A DNA stretch of 64,000 nt from M3007 sp041736625 (lineage in GTDB: Bacteria; Bacteroidota; Bacteroidia; Chitinophagales; Saprospiraceae), in NCBI GenBank assembly GCA_041736625.1, contig JBGSTG010000119.1, forward strand, positions 27,366 to 91,365, given 5' to 3'. Every line of letters starts with the position of its first letter. Within the stretch, counting starts at the first letter, position 1. The notes below the pieces were generated by a model. The model was not told the origin of the DNA. It saw nothing but the letters and a program-made list of their open reading frames with translations, and did not search any database. The position numbers and the translations under genes are program-made. Positions 24,821-33,300 of the stretch are shown here, one piece after another.

Positions 24821-26965
24821 TCAGCGCACAATGGTCATTTCCTGGATCAAGTGCCCCGCGCCGGCGTATTTTTCAATGATGAAAAGAACATACCGCATGT
24901 CTACCATGATATTGCGACAAATATTGGCGTCGTAGTGCAAGTCGCTCATGGTTCCCTCCCACACCCGGTCAAAATTCAGACCAATCAGGTTTCCGCGCGC
25001 ATCCAGTGCCGGACTGCCGGAGTTGCCACCGGTGGTGTGGTTGGTGCCGATGAAGGCCACAGGCACCGTTCCGTTTTGGGCATACGGTCCATAGTTCTTG
25101 TATCGGTGCAATTCGATGAGCTTGGCGGGCACGTCGAATTCATAATCGCCTGGGATGTGTTTCTCGATTATGCCGTCCAGATCGGTCTGAAATTCGTATT
25201 TCACCGCATCCCGGGGCGAATAGGATTTTACCTTGCCGTAGGTGATGCGCAGCGTGCCGTTGGCATCGGGGAAAAAGCGCTTGTCGCGGAAAACGGCCAG
25301 TTGAGCAGCCATGTATTCGCGTTGAAGCAGATTGAGGCTGTTCTGCAATTCGTTGTAGCGGGGCGCCACGTTGGCGCGGTACAGGCTGTCGACTTCGTGC
25401 CAGAGGCGGAACGCCGGGTCATTCCGGATTTCCTGATAGGCCGCAGCACCTTCTTTGGCCAATAAATTGGCCATTTTTTTCGGGTCGGCAAAAGCGCTGG
25501 TTTCAAACAGGTGAGCCGCCAGTTGATCGTATCCCCCATGACGCGAGACGGCCGCTTTCACGGGCGCACTGCCCCAATCGTCAGGAACATACCGGGCAAA
25601 ACGCTCGAGCATGCGGGCGTTCACCGCCTGATCCACGGCGGGGTGGTAGTCCTTGAAAAATCCTTCCATTTGGGATTTTACCGCAGGAATTTTTTGAGCA
25701 AAAGCAGCAGGGCCGTTGTCGACGTAGGATTGCACCCAGCGGGACTGCCCGGAAACCAGGCCAAACAGCTGGTTGTTGCGCACCAGCGTCTCAAAGTAGT
25801 ATTCCCGCGCCAGGGCATAGGGCTCCTGCTCCTTGTAGGTCTGCGTGAGCCGGGGAAGCAGGTTCCCGTAACGCGCATCCCAATCCGGGTTGGCCGCTAC
25901 GCGTTCGGAGAATGCAGACTCATATGCCTGTTTGATCTCTACTGCTTTTTGGGACTTTAGCCCCTGCATTTCACCCATCCATTTTTTCCAATAATTGGCG
26001 ATGGACGCATATCGGGCGATGTACGCGATCTTGACGGCGGGGTCTTGCCGCATGTACTCGTCCATCAGCTGGAGTGCCTCGTGGCGCGTTTCCACGCGGG
26101 CGGGATCGAGCACCTCGGCGGTCTGGCGCAGCCCTTCGGCGCTCAGATACTCGTCGGTTCGACCCGGAAAGCCATACACAAGCGTAAAGTCCCCTTCCTC
26201 AACGCCTGTAATCGAAATCGGAAGATGCCGACGGGGCTTGAACGGTATGTTGTCGGGCGAGTAATCGGCCGGCAGGTTGTCTTTTCCGGCATACACCCGG
26301 AAAATGCTGAAGTCGCCAGTATGCCGGGGCCAAACCCAGTTGTCGGTATCCGAGCCAAATTTGCCGATGCTGCTGGGGGGCGTTCCCACCAGCCGCACAT
26401 CGCGATAGGTAACGGTGATGAAGAGGTAGTACTTGTTTCCCTGGTAAAAAGGGCGAACGAGCATTTCCTCGTGCTTGGCCAGTTTGGTTTCCCTGCGCAG
26501 TTTTTCAATGTTTTGATCGATGACCGACTGGCGCGTGGTTTCGCTCATGCCTTCCTCGACGCCGAGCAGCACCCAGGCCGAAACGTCCTGTATCCGGGAT
26601 ACAAACATGGCGGTGATACCCGGAGCGGGCAGCTCCTCGCTGCGGTTCATGGCCCAGTATCCACTGTCCACGTAGTTTTTCTCCAGGGTAGACAAACGCT
26701 GAATCGCGCCGAAGCCACAATGGTGGTTGGTGATCAACAATCCTTTGGGCGAGATCATTTCGCCCGTGCACCCGCCGCCGAACTGGCAAATGGCGTCTTT
26801 TAGGCTGGCGTGTTCCGGGTGGTACAGATCATCGGCCTTGAGCTTGAAGCCCAGGCTTCGCATCTCCTTTTCCTGGGCTTTGTCGATCTCCAATGGGATC
26901 CACATGCCTTGTGCAGACAACCCCAAAGGGAAAACAAACAGGATCAGGTTGAACAGTTTTTTCAT
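24821..26965 (-). CDS. S46 family dipeptidyl-peptidase, DPP11-like
   Basis: A periplasmic serine exopeptidase of 714 residues with a signal peptide ending GLSAQG. Trypsin-like active site: LITNHHCGFGAI at 77-88 supplies His, and TTGGNSGSPALDARGN gives Ser649. Eighteen residues after the Ser, NFDRVWEGTMSD places Arg at 667, the position equivalent to R673 of Porphyromonas gingivalis DPP11, which dictates Asp/Glu at P1 (DPP7 has Gly there). So this enzyme probably releases acidic dipeptides from peptides in the periplasm to feed amino acid catabolism. Its stop lies 16 bases before the patatin start, same strand, suggesting an operon. Confidence 0.93.
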   Translation of the reverse strand: MKKLFNLILFVFPLGLSAQGMWIPLEIDKAQEKEMRSLGFKLKADDLYHPEHASLKDAICQFGGGCTGEMISPKGLLITNHHCGFGAIQRLSTLEKNYVDSGYWAMNRSEELPAPGITAMFVSRIQDVSAWVLLGVEEGMSETTRQSVIDQNIEKLRRETKLAKHEEMLVRPFYQGNKYYLFITVTYRDVRLVGTPPSSIGKFGSDTDNWVWPRHTGDFSIFRVYAGKDNLPADYSPDNIPFKPRRHLPISITGVEEGDFTLVYGFPGRTDEYLSAEGLRQTAEVLDPARVETRHEALQLMDEYMRQDPAVKIAYIARYASIANYWKKWMGEMQGLKSQKAVEIKQAYESAFSERVAANPDWDARYGNLLPRLTQTYKEQEPYALAREYYFETLVRNNQLFGLVSGQSRWVQSYVDNGPAAFAQKIPAVKSQMEGFFKDYHPAVDQAVNARMLERFARYVPDDWGSAPVKAAVSRHGGYDQLAAHLFETSAFADPKKMANLLAKEGAAAYQEIRNDPAFRLWHEVDSLYRANVAPRYNELQNSLNLLQREYMAAQLAVFRDKRFFPDANGTLRITYGKVKSYSPRDAVKYEFQTDLDGIIEKHIPGDYEFDVPAKLIELHRYKNYGPYAQNGTVPVAFIGTNHTTGGNSGSPALDARGNLIGLNFDRVWEGTMSDLHYDANICRNIMVDMRYVLFIIEKYAGAGHLIQEMTIVR

Positions 26966-27051
26966 GTGTTACGATCAAAAATTAGCGAAAAGGCGGTTTG
27001 CCCAAGACGTTTGCCGGTTTGCCGACCAGGTCGGCGGGCACGCCAGACGGG

Positions 27052-27059
27052 TAAAGATA
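27052..27059 (-). promoter_or_regulatory. possible -7 element upstream of the S46 peptidase
   Basis: Minus strand reads TATCTTTA, one mismatch from TAnnTTTG, about 87 bases before the start. The leader would include the short hairpin GCCGACC-A-GGTCGGC at 27021-27035. Confidence 0.25.
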
Positions 27060-27153
27060 CGGTAATGATCGCCGGTAAAAAATGAGTTGTGTCAGCATGA
27101 AAAACAACCGATATTAAAGGATTGTTAAGTTTGGCGGTAATGCACGTCACATT

Positions 27154-27185
27154 TTGGTGGCAAAATCGCTATTTACTTACATTTG
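27154..27185 (+). promoter_or_regulatory. candidate promoter of the lamin-tail protein
   Basis: TACATTTG at 27178-27185 is an exact -7 match, with TTG at 27154-27156 as -33 element, separated by 21 bases. This is the expected Bacteroidota sigma-ABfr layout, about 40 bases upstream of the ATG. Confidence 0.5.
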
Positions 27186-27226
27186 ACTTTGATTTCCAAA
27201 CCAACTTTTTACCCAATCCTGATAAT

Positions 27227-28657
27227 ATGAAAAAGAACCTCCTTGCCTTGCTATACGTTTTGCTGCTGGCCACCGGCATGCAGGCGCAGATCGTGATCAC
27301 CGAAATTATGTACAACCCACCGGAACCCGGCACCGACACGCTGGAGTACATAGAATTGTTCAACAACTCCGGAAACCCCGTAGACATCAGCGGCTGGAAC
27401 TTCTCCAAAGGGGTCACTTTCACCTTTCCGGCCGGCACCACCATGGCGCCCGGCGCTTACGTCATCGTCTGTGAAAATGCCGCATACTTCCAGGCGCGCT
27501 TTGGCTTTAGCCCCTTTCAGTGGGACGGCGCCCTGACCAACGGCGGCGAAGAAATTGAACTGTCGAACGGCGGCACCGTAATCGACTATGTGAGCTACTC
27601 CAACGCAGCACCCTGGCCTACCGGCGCCGCCGGCTCGGGGCCTTCCATCGTGTTGTGCGATGTGAACGCCGACAACAACAACGGCGCCAATTGGCAGGCC
27701 TCCACCACGCCTACAGGCGTTACTTCCGGCGGCTTGCCGGTGTTTGGGAACCCCGGCGGACCGTCCAATTGCATCACCGTCGGCTATCCCTTGTACACCA
27801 TCGCCCAGGTGACAACCGAAAACGCCGCCACTGGCGTTGCCGACTCCAATAACGTCACGTGTGCCCTGGATGCCGTGGTTTATGGCGTCAATCTGAGCAC
27901 CAACGGCCTTCAGTTTGCCTTGATCGACTACACCAACAAAGGCATCACCGTTTTCCTCGGCGCCGGTAATCAGGGATACACCGTGCTGCAAGGCGACAGC
28001 CTCCGTGTGCTCGGTCGCGTCAGCCAGTTCAATGGCCTCACCCAGTTTGTTCCCGACAGCATCATCCTGCGCGCCGGTAACCGCCCGCTGGTAAGCCCAA
28101 CGGTGGTAACCAAACCCACCGAAGACACCGAATCGAGCCTCATCCGCGTCAACAACCTCAACATGGTTGATCCCACCGAATGGAAAGGCGACGGCAGCAG
28201 CTTCAACGTGCGCGCCGTTTCGCCCGCCAACCCGCTGGACACCACCCTCATCCGGGTCGACAGCGACACCGAGGTGGCCTCCCGGCCTGCACCCACCCAG
28301 CCGTTCGACATCATCGGTATCGGCGGGCAATTTGACAATTCCTTGCCCTACACCAGCGGTTACCAGCTGTTCCCCCGTTTCAACACCGATATTTTGGAAA
28401 TGGTGGGTACGCAGCAAGTCGACTGGAGCCGTGACATCATCCTGAGCCCCAACCCCGCCACCGACTGGGTTAACCTGCAAACGGTACTCACGCTGGACCA
28501 ACTAACGGTGACCGACCTCCAGGGCAAACTCGTTATGCGCATCGACCAACCCCACCGTTTCAGCCAAATGCCCATTGGCGACCTGGCGCCGGGTGTTTAC
28601 ATCTTCCGGTTCGAAGCGGGCGGAAAATATTGGGCTACAAAATTGGTGAAACAGTAA
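27227..28657 (+). CDS. secreted lamin-tail domain protein with T9SS sorting domain
   Basis: A 476-residue secreted protein. After a signal peptide ending TGMQAQ comes a lamin-tail domain (IVITEIMYNPPEP, EYIELFNNSGNPVDISGW, FPAGTTMAPGAYVIVCEN; about 20-160), an immunoglobulin-like fold frequent in secreted Bacteroidota nucleases and adhesins. Residues about 175-390 form an OB-like region (YTIAQVTTENAATGVADSNN, then GDSLRVLGRVSQFNG). The last 75 residues are a type A sorting domain (LSPNPATDWVNLQT, GVYIFRFEAGGKYWATKLVKQ). No catalytic residues are evident; binding to nucleic acid or polymer is inferred from the OB-like pattern. Confidence 0.85.
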   Translation: MKKNLLALLYVLLLATGMQAQIVITEIMYNPPEPGTDTLEYIELFNNSGNPVDISGWNFSKGVTFTFPAGTTMAPGAYVIVCENAAYFQARFGFSPFQWDGALTNGGEEIELSNGGTVIDYVSYSNAAPWPTGAAGSGPSIVLCDVNADNNNGANWQASTTPTGVTSGGLPVFGNPGGPSNCITVGYPLYTIAQVTTENAATGVADSNNVTCALDAVVYGVNLSTNGLQFALIDYTNKGITVFLGAGNQGYTVLQGDSLRVLGRVSQFNGLTQFVPDSIILRAGNRPLVSPTVVTKPTEDTESSLIRVNNLNMVDPTEWKGDGSSFNVRAVSPANPLDTTLIRVDSDTEVASRPAPTQPFDIIGIGGQFDNSLPYTSGYQLFPRFNTDILEMVGTQQVDWSRDIILSPNPATDWVNLQTVLTLDQLTVTDLQGKLVMRIDQPHRFSQMPIGDLAPGVYIFRFEAGGKYWATKLVKQ

Positions 28658-28670
28658 CATACCGAGCCTT

Positions 28671-28895
28671 TTAAACCTGACGGGGTGACTGGGAGTCCAA
28701 TGTCGTCAACTAAGCGTAAAAAAATTGCTTTGGGGTTGTTTGCGGCCTTACCACGTATTTTTTTTGCCGCGAATTAGCGCGAATTCGCGCTAATTCGCGG
28801 CAAAAAAAAATCTAGTTTCGTTGTAGACAATTTTTACAACATTGCTTTTACGCTAAGTTGACGACATTGGACTGGGAGTCACCCCGTCAGTTTAA
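28671..28895. repeat. composite 225-bp inverted repeat with a 52-bp central palindrome
   Basis: Outer arms at 28671-28721 and 28846-28895 are inverted copies of each other (CTGACGGGGTGACT, CCAATGTCGTCAAC and AGCGTAAA blocks). They differ only by a 1-base bulge, a GGG/CCC block and one A/T. The centre at 28758-28809 is a perfect palindrome: eight T, GCCGCGAATTAGCGCGAA, its complement, eight A. No ORF of substance lies inside. It occupies nearly the whole gap between the convergent lamin-tail and flippase genes. It looks like a non-autonomous mobile repeat or a large bidirectional terminator. Confidence 0.85.
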
Positions 28896-28950
28896 GGGAG
28901 ATACTTAGGACCCCCCTTTGGCTTTTTAACATCCTCTCAAATCCTCAATT

Positions 28951-30387
28951 TCATTTCTGAAGACCCAGAAATTGCCTGAGTCTGTCCCACGCTGGTGAAA
29001 AAAATACGCACCACCAACCAAAAATCAACACCAAAAACAATTTAACCCAAAAAGCAACCGGTTCGGCCCATCGTTCCAGGCATACCACAGAAACAAGCAA
29101 CAGCGCAACCGGTACGCCGATGCGCAGCGTTTCGGGCCAGAGTCCTTCCGATTGAATATTAGCCTTGGCAAGCACCTGCCGAAAAAGCCACATCCCGACC
29201 AGCCCCTGAGCGACCACCTGGCTCCAGGCCGCGGCCGTGATGGTAGGGAAAAAGGCAAGAAACAAGCCCATGAACCCATTCGAGGCCAGGGTCAGGAGCG
29301 CCAGCCAGTACAGCGACCACTCCGGCCGCCCGATTCCACGCAACAAGGCCGGGCCAGGTACGGATATTGCCCGTACGTAACCGATGAGGCTCATAATTCT
29401 GATCACCGGCACGGCGGGCAGCCACGCATCACCGAACAGGACGCTTACCACCTCAGGTGCAAAAACAAGGATCAGTGCGTACACCGGATACAACAAATAC
29501 ACGGCATCCAGCATAGATTGCCGGAAAAACCCGCTGAGCGCCTGCTGTTCATGGTGCATCCGTGCAAATACGGGAAAACTGACCCGGGAAACCATGTACC
29601 CCAGTCTGCCGGTGGGCATAACCAGCGCTGTGCAACCCAGGTTGTACAACCCCAGCGCTACCGGGCCAAGCAGCCGCCCAACCAGCAACTTGTCGAGGTT
29701 ATTAAACGCCTGATCGGCAACCCTGGAGGCCGTTTCGGTTATTCCAAATTGCACAAAAGGTTGAATGACACGCCAGTCTAACGAAAAATGGCGAATAGGA
29801 AACCGCTTCCGGCGCAACAACCAAAGCATGGCCAGCACGGCGCCCAAGTGGCGGAACACCCATCCCCAGGCCATAGCCCAGCTACCCCACCCTCTCCAGG
29901 CCAGTACCGAAACCAGTAAAACGGAGGCCAACCACAAAACAGATTCCTGATAAGCCAATACATCAAACCGAAAAAGGCGCTGCAAGCGCCCGGTCAGCAA
30001 CGCCTGCAGGGGGGCGAGCAGCCACACCAAACCCATGAGCCGGAGGAGCGCCGGGACGTCGCTGCGGTCGAAAAAGTGCAGCGCGGCCGGCGAAAGAACA
30101 AACAATCCAATGTACAGCAACGTGCTCCAAAACAAGGAGAATACCACCAGACCCGTCATTTGTCGGGCTGTCAACTGTTCGAGGTACACCACAGCCTGGC
30201 CAATGCCGATTTCCGCAAATGGCAGACCAATGGCTATTAAGGCCGCGGCCAGGTAAAAGTCGCCGGCAGCTTCGGGGCCCGCAAAGCGGGCGAACAACAC
30301 CACTTGCACCACCTGCAACAACGCCACCGCAGCACTGCCGGCCACCGACCACCGCAATCCCTGTTCGTACTGCCTTTGCAGGCCCAT
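28951..30387 (-). CDS. polysaccharide flippase (Wzx-like, MATE superfamily)
   Basis: A 478-residue membrane protein with 12-14 hydrophobic segments, of the lipopolysaccharide/O-antigen flippase type (MOP/MATE superfamily). Landmarks are LFARFAGPEAAGDFYLAAAL near the N-terminus, ETASRVADQAFNNLDKLLVGRLLGP in the middle, and GLYNLGCTALVMPTGRLGYM. It probably moves undecaprenyl-linked glycans across the inner membrane for export. Its start is 3 bases after the PorU2 gene stop on the same strand, so the two are likely co-transcribed, which is unusual company for a flippase. Confidence 0.9.
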   Translation of the reverse strand: MGLQRQYEQGLRWSVAGSAAVALLQVVQVVLFARFAGPEAAGDFYLAAALIAIGLPFAEIGIGQAVVYLEQLTARQMTGLVVFSLFWSTLLYIGLFVLSPAALHFFDRSDVPALLRLMGLVWLLAPLQALLTGRLQRLFRFDVLAYQESVLWLASVLLVSVLAWRGWGSWAMAWGWVFRHLGAVLAMLWLLRRKRFPIRHFSLDWRVIQPFVQFGITETASRVADQAFNNLDKLLVGRLLGPVALGLYNLGCTALVMPTGRLGYMVSRVSFPVFARMHHEQQALSGFFRQSMLDAVYLLYPVYALILVFAPEVVSVLFGDAWLPAVPVIRIMSLIGYVRAISVPGPALLRGIGRPEWSLYWLALLTLASNGFMGLFLAFFPTITAAAWSQVVAQGLVGMWLFRQVLAKANIQSEGLWPETLRIGVPVALLLVSVVCLERWAEPVAFWVKLFLVLIFGWWCVFFSPAWDRLRQFLGLQK

Positions 30388-30390
30388 GGG

Positions 30391-33300
30391 TTATCGAATC
30401 AGCACCATTTTCCCAAACCCGTTTTTAAAATATCCGTCAATACGGCTGTCCTCCCGAACGGGATAGTCGCTGCCATCCGCTTTTTTGGCGATAACCCGGT
30501 ACAAGTACACGCCGTTGGCCAGCTGATCGCCGTATTGGTCCTTGCCGTCCCAACAGAATTCGCTTTGATGCGTCCCGGTTTTGAACTCGCCGAACTCAAA
30601 TTGCGTCACCTCCCGTACCACGCGACCACTTACCGTCATGATCTGAAGATTGAACCGTGTGGGGGGCTCGTTGCCGGTCATGGTATACACAAAACAAGTG
30701 GAGGTAGAAAAGGGATTGGGGTAGTTCAGAATATTACCCAGGGAAGCCTGGCTGACCACGGAGAATCGAATGGCATAGTCCAAATCGGCGGAAGGGTTGC
30801 CCGCAGCATCCCGACCGTTGACCAACAGCCGGTAATCACCGTCGGCGGCGAACTGGGGTCGCCATTCCAAGCGGGCCGTATTTTTTTTGGGCAATTGTGC
30901 CGGATCGGCCGGGAAGAACGTCACTGCCGGGTCGGCAAAGGCTATCTGGTGCACCGAGCCGTCGGGGTGTTCCAGTTGAAGGGAAAAGGTGCTGGTGTCG
31001 CTCATCGGCAGGTACGGATTGTCGTCCTTGAGGCTGACAACCACGGTGGGCCGGGGCGAGATCAGGTCGCCATCCAGAATGTGCACACCGTCAAACGTCA
31101 CATCCAGGATCGGGTTCCGGTCGTCCCGCGACACAAAAAAGTCTTTGATCCACACGTTATTGTAATGGTATTGCTCCGGCTGGTCGTTGTCCGGGTTCAC
31201 GTCAATCAGCAACCGCTGCGCACCCGGGGCCAGTTGGCGGGTGTCGAACTCCACTTGTGTTTGCAGGGTGTCGCGACTTAAAAGCGGCAGGTAACGTTCG
31301 TACACCGACACCTGTTGGTTGGCGGCATCCTGCACGCGAAAGAGTACCAGCACACTGTCCATATCCGTCGTGGAGATGTTCACAAAGGCCATGCCTGCGC
31401 GCAGGAACTCTCCCGTTTGCAGGGTGTCCGGGGGCATAACCATTCCGGCGCCGGGCGCCAAGGCGCCTTCGGGAATGGCGTCATATAAAATGCGCATGTA
31501 CCGGCTAAGCGTAAAAGTTCGATTCGTGGAGTCCAACCCATCGTACCGCAACCGCAATCGCGGAAAATCTTTAGCCGAAAACTGCTGGAGCCCGGTATCA
31601 ATCCCGGTGTTGAATTGCATGAGCAAGGTATCCGGAACGTTTTCTCCCCGCACCCCGTACACGGTCAGCTTTTCGTATTCATCCGGATCGTCGCGGTCTC
31701 CGGGTTGCCAATGCAGGCTTTTCCAGCCTTTGGCAGGACCTACGAGGGCGGTTTCGAAGGCGCCGGTGGGCCATTTGGCGGCTATGGCGCCGCGGATCTC
31801 AAACTGGTCGTTCAAGGTGCGCGCAATGGTGTCTACAGGGGTGAAATTCGGGTCGTTTTTCTTGAAGATAAGCCCGTATGCCCACGGCGCCTTGGTGTAA
31901 CCGGGCAGTTCACGCACTTTCTTTGCCCCCAGGGACTCGAGCACCGTAAACAGATTTTGACCATACACAACGGAATCGGCAGCCCAGGCCCTGGGGTCGT
32001 ACCCCACGGAATCGGTTGGCCGGTTTACGGCAAACAGCCCGGTGAGGTACCCGTCCGGGACATGGTACTGCAGGAAGTTCATGAGATCCCTACGCCCATC
32101 CGGCAGCCAGGTGTTGAACCAATAGTAAAATTTGGGTGCCTTTCCGGTGTTCCACGGGCTCTGCGGCTCATTGGGTACAAACCGACCGGTAACCGGGTCC
32201 AGCATGACCACGCCTACCCCTCTGTTGATTCCCCTGATGGACCACCCATATTGCCCGTAAAACCCTTCGTAATAACTGTTTTGAAAACCCATGTACCGCG
32301 TCGCATCCATATAAGCGACGCTCAGGCTCAGGTTGGACGCGTTGTCGAGGAAGTCCAGCCGCTCCGCCGGGTCGTCGGCGTTCAGGTTGATGCGAGGGTT
32401 ATCGCGGTATTGACCGTAAACCGACTGGTTCCAGCCGTCCGGACTGTTCTGAAGATAAATAAACGACCGGGTGCGCCAGGGTATTACACCGTTTACCAGG
32501 CTGTCGCGCGCTGCGCGCCAGTAATACACGGTGTTGTTTTCCCAATTGACCGGAGGACGCCAGGTGAGCAACCCGCCGGACTGCTGGATGACCGTGTTTT
32601 TTTTGAAAGGGCTGTCGAATGTAAAGGCCGTATCCATCTCAAACAGGTAGCGTTGCACGGGCGCGGTGAGGCTGAAGGTAGTGGCGCCAAGCAGTACATC
32701 GGGGTTGTTTACGATGGCGTAGGCGTCCGGCGCCAGCAATTGCACATCGTTTGAGAAGAAGACCACGTCAACGCCTTTTTCCCCGGTAACGTCGGTAAGT
32801 TGGTTGTTCCCCTCAGCCGCAGGAGGCTGTTCTGCGAGCCTGTTTTCGGTATCCAGGTCAACGAACAGGCGATTGATGCCCGCCCGGCTGTCTGTGTTGG
32901 GAAGCGCGTAGGTAAGTTTGACCCGGTTGGCCGGGGCCGGAACGCTGTCGGAAAGTCGATCCAGTACAAGCGCGCCACCCGGCAGCCCCTGCGACACCTT
33001 CAGGTCGAGTGTGCCGGGTACATGCTCCCCGATGTTGCGCACTTCAAAGGACACCTGATACTTATCGGCGTCCAGGCTGACGGGATTGGGGTTCACCTCC
33101 ACACTTTCCAGGTCTACCACGTAGTCCGGGCCAGGGTGCGCATACAATTTGACCGCCGGGTCGCCCTGCAGCTGGTATTGGTGGGCGACAGCGGTGAGGC
33201 CGCTATAGCTGGATTTTACCATTTCCCCGGTAGCATTTTGCAGGGCGATGCCGATACCCTGCCCGTAGTCGTCGCCTCCGGCGCGGCCGTACAGGGCTTT

